A stretch of DNA of 64,000 nucleotides from Cunninghamia lanceolata (GCA_027924645.1 BSBN01000334.1:1-64000); one strand, 5' to 3'; shown: positions 24,042 to 35,278, counted from the first letter of the stretch. Translations and numbers: made by a program. Notes: generated by a model from the letters alone, not told the origin.

Positions 24042-24953
24042 GCATAAGCACCCAATTGCACTGTTACAACTCGACATGGCTGTGTATCTATCCGCACAGT
24101 CCCTCCCACTAAACAAATGCCTGCATCCACATTCGATCCCCTACCTCCTCATCCAACCGCACGTCCATCACCTACCCACCAATATAACCTCCTAGAACAC
24201 CTAGGAAAGACACCCACATAAATCTCCATCCTCGAGTTGCTCCGCACATCTCCCCTTCATAAGGACGTCCTCGATAAAGCGCTCTTGCAAACACAAGTCC
24301 CTGCCAACTTGAATGTAACTCAATTCCAAGCCATGGTAGGACACATTGCCGCACCCCACCATCTCACCTTCTCAGAAAAGGACCTACCCGCCTCTAATCA
24401 CATACATAACGACGCCCTACACATCGAAGTCCGCATCCACAAGCACACCATTAAGAGAGTCTTAATAGATGGTGGTTCCGGCCTCAACATATGCACTCTA
24501 AAACTGCTAAAGCACTGGGGGTACTCCGATGTGGTTGTCGACACTAGTGAGTCCATCACGATCAAAGTCTATGATGACACTGAACGGCTCTTTGAAGGTA
24601 CTATCAAGCTTCCCATACAAGTGGGACATAAAATATTGGAAACTAAATGTCAGGTTCTTGATCTTGACCTCCCCTACAACATCCTTCTCGGCAAACCATT
24701 GATTCATGCCATGCAAGCTGTCCCATCCACCTTCCATCAATGCATCAAATTCCCTCACAACGGCACAGAAGTCACAGTCTATGCCGACCCTCGCCCCTTC
24801 CAATACTATAGTTTTCTGGAAGGCCACAACCAAACATTCTACCCATATAATGAAGCCACCACCAAAGCCAATCCAACAACATCAAATTCATATGTCGAGC
24901 CTGCAAACATTGCCTCCACTTCATCCCAAGTGACTCCACCACCCGAGGTCTAG
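24042..24953 (+). pseudogene. Tat-1 aspartic protease
   Basis: The frame of gag continues past TAG (24039), TAA (24045) and TAA (24219) into 24237-24953. The protease has the flap-forming sequence and an active-site region RVLIDGGSGLNICTLKLL (about 24459-24512), then LPYNILLGKPLIHAM near its end. The usual Asp-Thr-Gly is Asp-Gly-Gly here, a common variant in Tat elements. It would release Gag and Pol products. It is followed directly by a spacer and a G-patch. Confidence 0.8.
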
Positions 24954-25844
24954 ATCAAGCTATCTGACATGGGATGTGGGGAATATGACCTGCACGGCAC
25001 CTTTTGTGTGGGCACATTACCCAATCCTAAGACATTCGGCATCCCAAAAATAGAGGCAGCCAATACAGTCATTATCAAGTGCAAACCCTCGCCCATCTTC
25101 GAGAAGAGGTATCTCCTGGATTAGGATGTACTCAAAGATATCTCATCTTGGCTTTACAAGGATGAAGAGCCTGAGCAAGAAGCCCCCACAATCCCAACAT
25201 AAATCTACGGCAAAGGTTCTGAAATTGTCAAAAGCATGGGCTATAAAGGACAAGGTGGTATAGGCCTTCATGAACAGGGAATCGTAGAACCACTGCAAGT
25301 AACAAAGAATCCCTATACTCAAGGATTAGGGTATGGTCAACCACAATGCATCCTCACTACCATTGAGTGTATCTTAGCCGAGGTCACTACGGTTTCCTTA
25401 GACGTCGACAATGTTAACAAAATGGGCCTTCAAGACTCCTTTAGCGATTTCACTGACTTCTTCGACCGATCCATTTGTACCATGTACTCCATCACCACTC
25501 TTGCTTCACCCTCCAATGACTTGCCACTAGTTTACCCTGACCTCATTGATTGGGACCAACGGGGACCTCCTGTCTTCGACATCGCACCTAATGACGAGGT
25601 CATCGCTGAAATGATGGGGGTAAAAGATCACTTCCCTTTGGGAGATCATCGAGCAGGATACATAATGGAACTCAATCTGGATGCCTATTTCAGAGAGACA
25701 ACCCCTGCTGCTAGTCACAAAAACACAAAAAGAAAAAATGGATCTGATGGTGAAAACCATTCTACGGCAGTATTAGATCCCAAAATAGTAAAAATAAAAG
25801 ACGTATCTCCCGGTGAAAACCTCCATGAGGTGCCAGGAGATTGA
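24954..25844 (+). pseudogene. Tat-1 G-patch region between protease and RT
   Basis: The same frame contains stops at 24951, 25122 and 25200, then 25236-25844. At about 25224-25340 it reads IVKSMGYKGQGGIGLHEQGI followed by EPLQV and GLGYGQ. This has the Gly spacing of a G-patch, a nucleic-acid-binding module of RNA-processing proteins. Some retroviruses carry a G-patch after their protease, so the place fits. The remaining ~160 residues are acidic and hydrophobic and link to RT. Function in RT assembly is inference from the retroviral case. Confidence 0.65.
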
Positions 25845-26837
25845 AGCATGGGCCTCCCTGAGATAGACAAAGTCTATCTAGACAGATCATCCATCTTGGT
25901 CGAACCAGCTTAGGAAATGAATCTGGGGACAAAGGAAGAGCCAAAAATCACATACAGAGCAGAATCTCTCAGCATACCAGAATAGGAGAACTTCTTGTCC
26001 TTCTTCACACACAGAAATCACAATTTTGTGTGGACCTATGCAGACATGCCAGGGCTAGATCCCGCTTTGGTGGTTCATCACCTTGCAGTACACCCTGATG
26101 CAAAAACAGTGAAACAAAAGCTCAAAAAAATGAATCCTCAGGTGGCTCTCCTCGTCAAAGTAGAGCTCAAGAAATTACTAGATGTTGGGTTCATTCGCCC
26201 AATTGATTATCCTGAATGGGTTTCAAACCTTGTACAAGTTGCTAAACCGGATGGCCGAATCCGCTGTTGTACCAATTTCAGGGATCTCAACCAGGCCTGC
26301 CTGAAAGATGACTTCTCACTACCCAACATCGACATGATAGGGGATCTCACGACAGGATATGAAATGTTATCCCTCATGGATGGTTTCTCAGGATACAACC
26401 AGATAAAAATTGCTGAAGATGATCAGCACAAAATGGCCTTCATATGTCCATGGGGAACATACTGCTGGGTAGTAATGCCATTCAGCCTGAAGAATGCAGG
26501 AGCCACCTATCAAAGAGCTATGACTGTCATCTTCCATGACCTCTTCCACCACATCATGGAAGACTATGTGGATGATTTGCTAGGGAAATCCAAGACCAGA
26601 GAAGAACACTTAGATGTGCTGGCCAAGATCTTCGATAGGTTGGAGCAATACAATGTCTGTCTGAATCCAAAGAAATGCGTCTTCGGTGTCACCTCAGGCA
26701 AACTTCTGGGATACATAGTCTCGAGAAGAGGAATCGAAGTTGATCCTGCAAAGGTCAAGGCCATCACCAAGATGCCGCCTCTAAAAACACTGAAACAGCT
26801 GCAAAGCCTACAAGGAAAACTCCAGTCTATCCGATGA
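25845..26837 (+). pseudogene. Tat-1 reverse transcriptase
   Basis: RT blocks are all present in one frame: KLLDVGFIRPIDYPEWVSN, RIRCCTNFRDLNQACLKDDF, MLSLMDGFSGYNQIKIAEDD, and the catalytic EDYVDDLLGKSK (about 26558-26595), then KKCVFGV..GKLLGYIVSRRGIEV. Stops at 25842, 25911 and 25983 lie before the domain, and TGA at 26835 separates it from RNase H. Between 25995 and 26834 the domain itself is open, with both active-site aspartates. Confidence 0.92.
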
Positions 26838-27420
26838 TTCATTGCCCAACTTGCTGATAAGTGCCAACCATTCCAGCATCTGCTCCGAAAAGACATAGCT
26901 TTCATCTGCAACACCCAGTGTCAGGACACCTTTGACCGACTAAAAGAATACCTGGCTAATCCTCTTGCACTAACTCCACCAAGGCAAGGCGAACCCCTCC
27001 TACTTTACATCTCCGCAACAGAGACAACTATCGGAGCCTTGCTAGCACAACTCGATGAGCAGGGGAAAGAAAGAGCCATTTACTATATCAGCCGCACCTT
27101 GATCTCATATGAGATGAATTACACACAAATTGAATGAGCATGTCTAGCCCTTGTCTTTACATCATAAAAGTTGAGACACTACATGCTCAATCACAAGACC
27201 AAGCTCATTGCTAAGATCGACCCACTGAAGTACCTCCAAAACAGAGCTACTCTTACTAGCAGAATGGCTAAATGGGTCATGATTCTCACAGAGTTTGATA
27301 TAGAATACACTGAGAGAAAGGCCATCAAAGGGCAAGTTATAGCAGATCAGCTGGCTGAGGCACCTATCCTAATAGAACATCCTACAATAGCGGAGTTTCC
27401 TGACAAAGCCATCTTGACAA
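26838..27420 (+). pseudogene. Tat-1 first RNase H (Ty3 type)
   Basis: Continuing in frame after the stop at 26835, the sequence reads TFDRLKEYLANPLALTPPRQ, LLYISATETTIGALLAQ and RAIYYISRTLISYEMNYTQIE, then stops at 27135 and 27165, then LRHYMLNHKTKLIAKIDPLK and IKGQVIADQLAEAPI. This is the usual Ty3 RNase H with connection. The Asp normally leading the catalytic set is Ser in LLYISATE, so this copy looks degenerate, as is known for Tat elements that have acquired a second RNase H. Confidence 0.8.
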
Positions 27421-28010
27421 TCACACCAGCCATAGACACATGGAAGATGTATTTTGATGGATCATACACTCATAGAAGCTTGGGGGCGGGCGTCCTGTTT
27501 GTTACCCCTCAAGATAACACAATCCCTAAATCCTTCAAGATCACATTTCCATGCACCAACAATGTAGCAGAGTATGAGGCCCTCATCACAGGTCTCCGCA
27601 TGACCATCCAATGGAAAATTGAAAAGCTACTGGTGTACGGCGACTCTCAACTGGTCATTAGGCAGGTCAATAATGAATACAAAACCAAGGATGACAAGCT
27701 CCTTCCCTATAAGAAGATGGTTGACGATTTCAAAGATTACTTCAAAGACATCCATTTCGAGCAAATCCCAAGACTCAATAACAAAGCAGCAGATGCCATG
27801 GCAACTATCAGATCTCTGGTAGACATACAGAAGGACAACAAGAAATGTGAGTTCCTGATCGAAGAACTCCCCATCCCAGCATACGATGTTCCCCAATCCG
27901 AACTAGTGTGTGAAGTCGTTGGCCCCTTATCCCCATGGTACCAAGAAACATACTTATACCTCCACGACAACATCCTCCCCCCTAATCTGTCCATCTCACA
28001 AAGAAAATGA
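27421..28010 (+). pseudogene. Tat-1 second, archaeal-type RNase H
   Basis: WKMYFDGSYTHRSLGAGVLF begins a second RNase H fold, followed by NNVAEYEALITGL, KLLVYGDSQLVIRQVNNEYK and NKAADAMATI. This gives Asp (FDGS), Glu (YEAL), Asp (YGDS) and Asp (AADA), the full catalytic set. This aRNH, placed downstream of RT-RNH and before IN, is the defining gain of the Tat lineage. The stretch from 27171 to 28007 is open; the stop at 28008 divides it from integrase. Confidence 0.88.
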
Positions 28011-29192
28011 TTCATCTGTCGAGCCTCCCGATTCATCCTTGTAGGCAATACATTATACAAAAGGAGTCTTGATGGTACGCTTCTACGATGTTTAGACTCT
28101 AGGGAAGCCGAAGTAGCCTTGGAAGAGGTACACGCAGGCATCTATGGGGTGCATTCAAGTGGACCCACTCTTTCTAAAAAGATCCTCAGGACCAGATATT
28201 ATTGGCCAACAATGGAATAAGATTCCCATAGGTTTATAAAAAAATGCCTCCCATGTCAACAGCATGGTGATCTCATCCACGCACCAGCACAGGAACTGCA
28301 ACTGATTACAATGCCATGGCCTTTCTCACAGTGGGGACTCGACCTCGTAGGGAAAATACATCCTCCATCCTCCAATGGCCATAAGTTCATTATCACTGCT
28401 ACCAAATACTTCACAAAGTGGGTGGAAGCAATACCACTCACCTTCACCACAGGCATCCAAATCTCAAAATACATCCTCCACTATATCATCTGCTGATATG
28501 GTATCCCCCATTCCATCGTCACTGACAATGGAAAGACCTTCAAAAACTAAGAAGTTCGCACCTTGTGCAAAAAATTTGACATCAAACACCACTTCTCCAC
28601 ACCATATTACCCTCAAGGAAACGGTCAAGTAGAGGCTTCTAACAAAACCATCCTCCGCATTCTTAAGAAGACAGTCAATGAAGCTGGCCGTGACTGACAC
28701 CCCCAACTCAACCCCGCCCTATGGGCCTACCGCACAAGCATCCGCACTCCTACAGGAGCCACCCCATTCTCACTAGTATTCAGATCAGAAGCCATTTTAC
28801 CTATAGAGGTCAAGCTCCCATCTCTACAAGTGTCCTTGCAAAACATTATCTCTAATGAGGATTACTGCGTCGCAAGGTTGCATCAACTAGAACTACTGGA
28901 TGAGAAATGCCTGAATACATTGAATCACCTACATGCATACCAAAACTGCCTCAGAAGAAGCTACAACAAAAGGATCAGAAACAGAAAATTTGAGGTAGGT
29001 GACCTTGTCCTAATGGAAAATCAAAAGAACCTGCAAGAGTGTCCTAAGCAAGGAAAATTTGAACCTAACTAGCTAGGACCTTATGTCGTCACCGCTGATT
29101 ATGGGTCAGGAGCGTATTAGCTTGTAACACCTGAGGGGCAGCCTCTAGATGAGCTGATGAACATCCTGCATCTCAAGAAATTCTATGCATAA
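28011..29192 (+). pseudogene. Tat-1 integrase
   Basis: In frame with RT: zinc-binding region with HAGIYGVHSS and CLPCQQHG, then the DDE core with WGLDLVGKIHPPSSNGHKF, SIVTDNGKTFKN and [16 protein letters not shown]. The C-terminal part has RIRNRKFEVGDLVLMENQKN and ends LKKFYA at the TAA of 29190. Stops at 28218, 28494, 28548, 28695, 29070 and 29118 inactivate it. All three catalytic residues remain. No chromodomain is seen, as expected for Tat. Confidence 0.9.
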
Positions 29193-30955
29193 CCCATCTA
29201 GTACCCCAAGTCAAAAAATCAAAAACACCAAAAAATTAGAAATCAAGAAAAATTAGAGTGCAATAAAAACTTCCAATGGTGAAAATCACTTCAGTGATGC
29301 CTTGGATAAGTACCATGGTGAAAACCTGTTTCAGGCGCCATGCATAGTGGCTGGTTCTACCATCTAATAAGTCATCTTTCCATCACACCGCTCCATATCT
29401 CACGCATCCCATGGCTTGGAATTCTGAAACATCAAGTCCTATCACCCAAACCATTTTATCCCATCCCAAGGCCAACTCATGGAACGAGGATCCTTGTAAG
29501 CTCCTTTTGTACATACAAAATCAAAAAATCCAAAAAAATAAAAAAAATCAAAAAATACAAAAACATCGCAAAATCAAAAAATCCCAAAACATCGCAAAAT
29601 CATAAAATACAAAAACAATAGAAAAGACAGAAAATCCAAAAGAACAACACATCTCAATCATCAATCACATCATGCCTAGCCCAACCCATTCCCACATCAT
29701 CAAGTATCACCAGAACTACATATTCATTTCGCCCGCATCTTAAAAGTACCTTGATCCCGTGGACACAGGGTATGTAGGCAGTCTAGAATACGAATGATGT
29801 TTCCATTACTCAAGTATATACGATGCACCCATCCAACCCCTTCGGATGGTCCCCATTCACTGAGCTTTCTGGATCGCATAAATAATACACACGCTACGTA
29901 TACACTCCAAACAGGTCCCCCAACACAAAAATAATCAATCAACATACCAACCATAATCCTACACATAGCCAGACTGTTCTTTTGCCCATCTTCCAAAAAT
30001 TCTCCAATCAACACCAATGGATCTGCATCCTAGGATATATCTTTCCTACAATGGACAAAAATCTATCATTCTATCATCATGTCTCTTGGCAAGAGCTCAC
30101 AAAGGCTATTTGTATCTTTTCATTGGTCCTTTTGATTATTGATTTTTATCTTTTTGTCTCACTCTAAGTCATCTCCAAAGCTACCTTGATCTCATTATAT
30201 CATGGTAAGTAGTGGATAGCACCTGGAGTAGACATAGTCATTGTTTCTGCATGCTGTGCTTGTGGGTTGGTTTCATTACTCCAAGAATAGTATTCATATC
30301 TTGAAGTCCAGGTCAGTTCTAGCATGATGTGTCCTATTTGCATATATAGGCATCAAAACCTTATATGCATTATTCACAGTCATCGCTATGAGTCCCCTTC
30401 CTTGACTAGACAAGATTATACTACCTTAGGCATGCATGAAATCAACCTATTGTTTGTGGGTCTAGTCCATGCAATCGTAGGGTATACATCATCACCTAGG
30501 TCATTTCATACCTTTGTGAACTGTATCCTACATTGCTACATTAAACTAAGAAATGCTCTCAATTAATCTTTTGCAACTACTGTTACTAGCTCAAAATCAT
30601 CATCCTAATCACTCAGTCAACACTCACATCTCGGCCTAGATTTGATAATCATTTTCCCCCCACCCCCCCACCAATCTAATCCCCTCACTAATCCCATTCC
30701 CCCACCATATTTCCACTCAACACATCCTGAACCGAAGCAAATCTCCCCTCAATGACGTGGCATCTTATGACCTAACAATCTCCTCATCTCCCCACCACCA
30801 ACCTCTAGACGCTCCCACCCCTATCCTCTCCCCACCTAATTCCCTTTCCCATAGCCTCATCATTCAGGGTTAAACAAAGAACATCATGTGTATCAGGACT
30901 GGATCATCTCACCTATCTCCTAGTTTGCATACCACCTATCACCTAAACTGCATCT
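29193..30955 (+). other. Tat-1 3' region, proximal part
   Basis: No convincing gene. 29215-29645 is rich in AAAATC/CAAAAA runs. At about 29749-29782 is CCGTGGACACAGGGTATGTA, a block I recall as recurring in plant Ty3 elements, so possibly an old conserved motif. The small open frames here (29340-29621, 30324-30566) have no recognisable content. Confidence 0.5.
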
Positions 30956-31600
30956 AACATATCATTTAGCTACATGTCAGGATCATCTAATTGCATATCA
31001 TTTTAGGTGCATTTTAATCCATCCAATTTGCATGTCATTTTAGGTTCATTTTAATCCATCCAATTTGCATGTCATTTTAGCTACATGTCATGATCATTTA
31101 ATTGCATGTCATTTTAGGTGCATTTTAATCCATCTAATTTGCATGTCATTTTAGGTTCATTTTAATCCATCCAATTTGCATGTCATTTTAGGTGCATTTT
31201 AATCCATTTAATTGCATATCATTTTAGGTTCATTTTAATCCATTTTACATATCATTTAGGTGCATTCTAATCCATTTAATTTGCATATCATTTTAGGATC
31301 ATTTTAATCCATTTGCATGTCATTTTAGGTTCATTTTAATCCATTTAATTTGCATGTCATTTAGGTTCATTTTAATCCATTTTACATATCATTTAGGTTC
31401 ATTTTAATCCATTTAAATTGCATGTCATTTAGATTCATTTATCCATTTAAATTGCATATCAAATAGATTTCATTAGACCATTTAAATTGCATGTCATTTA
31501 GAAAACCATTTTTGCATATCAATTAGGCTCATTTATCCATTTAAGTTTGCATAATAATTAGGTTCATTCTAGAATCATTTAGTTGCACATTAGGCATCAC
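30955..31600 (+). repeat. ~36-38 bp tandem repeat array in Tat-1 3' region
   Basis: The unit is roughly TTTGCATGTCATTTTAGGTT plus CATTTTAATCCATCCAA. The core ATTTTAATCC or a one-base variant recurs at least eleven times, with shorter decayed units to about 31600. Alternation of GGTGC and GGTTC versions suggests higher-order (two-unit) duplication. Tandem arrays in this part of Tat/Ogre elements are known and can seed satellite DNA. Confidence 0.85.
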
Positions 31601-31966
31601 ATTTCGTATCATCTCATAAACCACTTAGTCACATTACATCATCATATAAATGCATTTAATAAACATCTAGCTGCATAGGCATATTTTTATACAGAAACAT
31701 ACATTTTGATCCTCAATGCATCCATAAAATCAAAAACATCATTGCATAAACATAGCACATTCATAGCATATAAAATCCATAAAGAAATACTACATCCATC
31801 ACATAGGCATCATCATAATATATCATCATAATCATAGCATCATAAACCACTAGAATGCATCGTATCATATAAAATCACCGCAAAAAAAAGTACATCGCTC
31901 ATATTTACGTCAAAAAATAAAGTGTCCTAATACAAAATGCCTCTAAGGGCTATCATGATATGGCTA

Positions 31967-34201
31967 TCACATAGAGGATCCCCTCTCTGATGGAGTGGGA
32001 GACTCTAACCCTGGTCGAGCCTGTGATCCTGTCGGTGGCTACGGCGGTGGTTGTACCTACACCTGAGGACCCTGCTGGGGCACGTGTGAGGGAGGCGGCA
32101 TCGTCTACTGAATGGATTGAATAGATCTTGATCTGTGTGATCTTGATGCCCCCAATCTACTAACCTGGCTATAGCTCGGGGCATGCTGCGTTGCTAGCAC
32201 GGCTGCGTAGTACAAGCCCCGATAATACTCCACCCATGCTCTAGCCTCTGTCAAATCCCCCTGTATCTGCATCAGCTGCCACTGTGCCTGACTCAACTAT
32301 GCATGCAGCTGATAGGTCTGTATCTACGCCTGAGACAACTAAGCCTGCATCCCTGTCAAAACTGGGGCAAGTCCACCACCGGAAGCATGTAGACTACCTA
32401 ATGCAGTCTCTGCCTACTGTACCCTGCCAAGTGTTGTATCCCACTCTCCGGTCAACACCCCTACCTCACCCTGAGCCTGGGCTAACTGTGTCTGTAATGC
32501 TGCCACCTGTCCATCTGCCCCATCTAATAAGGCCAGTGCCCCCTGCAACTGCACCAAATCTGCATCCCGGCCATCTAGTGCCTCCTGTAGGCTCACCACT
32601 TGTGCTCTCAGGGTCTCCATCTCCTCCTCCTCATCCCGTCACCTCCGACGAGGTGTAAGCCTCTCACCCTCAGCCTCTCCAACTATCCCTCAGGTACCTG
32701 CCTGCTGCCTCGCTTTCTGCTGCCTTCCCCCAGTAGCCTGCTGTTGTGCTACCTATGGTGGCAGCAGATCTCCCCCATGTCACTGAGGTCCTCTAGGCCG
32801 TCGCCCTGCTCCAACCTATACTTGCTCAACATGAACCTGCTGAATAGGTACTTGCTGCCCCACCCGCCCCTGCCCTGCTGCCACCGCCGCCAGCACATCT
32901 ATTGGCTGACCATCCCTACTAACCACTCTCTCCTCTCCATCATCACCAACCTCCATGAGGTAGTCCTCAATAATCTCCTCCCCCTCTGCCCCACGATCCT
33001 CCCCATAAGAGTCGTCTCCACCATAAAAATTATTGCCCCCCGAACCTACTGCCTCCTCTGCAGGATCCGTCAACCGAGTAGGCCGATGCATATGCCACCA
33101 TATATCATAGGCAGCCGTAGTCCCTGCATCCCTCATTGTGCTCCTCCAATCCCACTGCATTGGCCGTAGAGCTACAAAATCTGCTAGGACAACCTGTGGT
33201 TGTATGGCTGCAGGCCAATAAGCCATATCTCGGGGTGTCCACACAAATATCGCCATCTACTGCGGAGTGTCCTATATCAAACCAAACTACCGCATGACCC
33301 GTGAGGGTAGATACATATCTATCATATGGTCTCCTTGACCCATCAGGTACCGCTATTGAAACAAAAAAGGGAGATGAAGGTCATCATCTGGCCACGGCTC
33401 TACACTGATGTATGGTCGCTGGGTCACACTGATCACATCATCTAGCATCCTCCTCCAATGTCGCACCTACCTGGTATACATGTACTCTACATCTCGATAT
33501 AAAAACACAAAGGCCTCAAACTACCGTCGATAGTACCCACATATTGGCCTGGTAACTGGGATGTGCTCCCAAATCCATACGTGAAGCAGAGTAACTCTAG
33601 CCGATAATGCTCTATCATGCAGGTAGGCAACTGTATGCATCTCATGATATAATTGCCCTAGCATAGCCAGTCCCCATGCATAGACAATCTCATGCATTAT
33701 CATCCCCTCTATCACCCCCCAGCCAATCGAAAAACCCCTGCCTTGCCTGTCAGGCATCACGATGCCTCCAATCAATGCACAAAGGAATAAGGTAAATGGA
33801 TCTACACCTGCAGCCAGTGTCCCCTCATAGTCCATCTCCCTCCCATCTGGAGAGAGCACAAGATGATCTGCACCAAACACCTTGACTAATGCACTCCACC
33901 CTCTCCTTGTGTCATATCTAACACGCCGGCCCCAGATAGGCAGCTTGAGGATGCGATAAACATCCTTAAGTGTGATGGTAATCTCTCCAGTAGGCAACAA
34001 AAAATTGCAGGTCTCAGAGCGATACCACTCCACCATCGCTGTCATCAGAGCTCTATGAGCTTGCAAGACTGGCATCAAGGACACTGTCAGAAGCCCCAAT
34101 CTCGCCAGTTGACCCCGTGTCACATCATCAAAACCCTCAAAAAGTGCAATCACAGATGGCACCCGTCGCTCTCGTGAAGCCAGTATAAATCACTCTATAT
34201 C
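31967..34201 (-). pseudogene. Antisense plant mobile domain (PMD) protein gene carried by Tat-1
   Basis: On the - strand one frame of 744 codons runs from 34201 to the TGA at 31969-31967 with no indel. Residues about 14-315 are a plant mobile domain (aminotransferase-like PMD, MAIN/MAIL1 family): VPSVIALFEGFDDVTRGQLA, GEITITLKDVYRILKLP, VDPFTLFLCALIGGIVM, WIWEHIPVTRP. An acidic Gly/Glu linker follows, then a coiled coil at about 528-596 (LRAQVVSLQEALDGRDADLV) and a Gln-rich C-terminus. There are 19 premature stops, 15 TAG and 4 TGA. Host PMD proteins act in transcription and silencing control; PMDs are also known inside plant transposons. A candidate 5' exon lies at 34918. Its role here is unknown. 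Confidence 0.85.
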
Positions 34202-34830
34202 CTGCATACACAACATTATGGTTAGATGTCAACCTATCTATTTCTAAATGAACCTTTTTCTTCTAAGTGTCTAACAAGCCAGCATCAGGTGGCATGAAAA
34301 TAGATAACCCCTTGTGCCATTTTTAAAATGGCGCTAATACAGAAAATAGCGCCACTGTGCATAACTCTTTGCACCAATCCACAAAATAGCGCTACTGCGC
34401 GCTATCCATCGCACCATTTCTTGAAATGGCGTCCCTATTCCTTTTGGCGCTAATCTGCCCAATGGCACCGATTTACCCAATAGCGCTAATCTAGTCAATA
34501 ACGCTAATACACATGATAGCGCTAAAATGCATCATAACGGTACTTCCTAGGATGGCGCTATTCCAGAGAATAGCGCCACTTTGACCCCAATTTGGCGTTA
34601 AAACTCCAGAACCCTATTCTTCCTTGTATGGCGCTAATCTAGACGATTGCACTAAAACACCTACCTAATGGTGACAAACCGCCCTAACCCTACCTGGGTG
34701 GATAGCGGCAATCCAAATGATGGCGCTAATCTACCTTGCTGTTGGCGCTACGTGCTCCAACCCCAAATCCCAAACCCTAAAAAATTCACATAAAATAAGA
34801 AAATTACAAAGTTAGGGTTAGGCCCTACTA
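34202..34830 (-). other. Candidate intron of the antisense PMD gene with TAGCGCTA motif cluster
   Basis: The PMD frame is preceded on the - strand by TGTATGCAG, an acceptor-like AG at 34202-34203, with a branch-like CTAAC about 25 bases further up. No coding frame is seen in 34210-34800. Instead it holds about a dozen GGCGCTAAT/TAGCGCTA/TAGCGCC sites between 34345 and 34750, at roughly 20-60 bp spacing. Splicing is inference. Confidence 0.4.
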
Positions 34831-34918
34831 GGGGTCCAGCGCCTGGTGCCTGGCCAAACTCTCGGAACCGCTCGGAGATGTGTTGAAGTCGCAGGAACTA
34901 GGGGTTTCGGTCAGCCAT
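34831..34918 (-). pseudogene. Candidate first exon of the antisense PMD gene
   Basis: From an ATG at 34918 the - strand reads MADRNP, a TAG, then FLRLQHISERFREFGQAPGA. The LxLQHxSE pattern resembles the N-terminus of PMD proteins. The TAG can come from TGG by one transition. A TATA-like CTATATTA lies about 70 bp upstream (34987-34994). The 3' end of the exon is uncertain. Confidence 0.35.
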
Positions 34919-34994
34919 CTCTCCTTCATCCTTTCTTCTCCAAAGTCAAAAGTGTGCAAATGTGGCACTCGAAAGGCCCACTTTGCCTAATATA

Positions 34995-35265
34995 GTGGGC
35001 ATGTCATACCTCCCCCCTCCTTTTCCCTCCAGGGTGCAGATCTATGCCTTTTTTTCTCCATTTTTCTTCCTATCATCATCTTTTCCCATCACCTATCCAA
35101 CCTTCACTCCCATCACACCCTTTTCGAGAACTCACCTGGAGAATTTTAATTTTCCCGCCGACCTCTCGAGGGGGCATCCCTTATCCATCTCATTCCTTTC
35201 TGGCAGCTAGGGCATATTTTTCTTCGACTTGACGCCACTTCCCTCCTAGGTCCGGATGCCACATC
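34995..35265. other. Tat-1 3' region, distal part
   Basis: No gene recognised on either strand. The + strand is pyrimidine-rich (TTTTTCTCC runs); on the - strand it would be the promoter and upstream part of the antisense gene. Small open frames at 34962-35232 look incidental. Confidence 0.4.
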
Positions 35266-35278
35266 AAAGAGGGGCAAA
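35266..35278 (+). other. Polypurine tract of Tat-1
   Basis: AAAGAGGGGCAAA abuts the LTR start TGTAGACACC. Confidence 0.8.

Noticed and set aside
30955..31600. CRISPR array
   Set aside because: The repeat units are contiguous with no unique spacers, variable in length, and the DNA is plant nuclear.
32284..33169. Sense-strand open frames opposite the PMD gene (32284-32658, 32600-33169)
   Set aside because: They are mirror frames of the GC-richer antisense PMD gene, low in complexity and without any known domain.
31967..34201. The PMD frame as an ordinary host gene
   Set aside because: It lies wholly between the integrase and PPT of Tat-1, with matching LTRs and TSD on both sides, and is full of stops.
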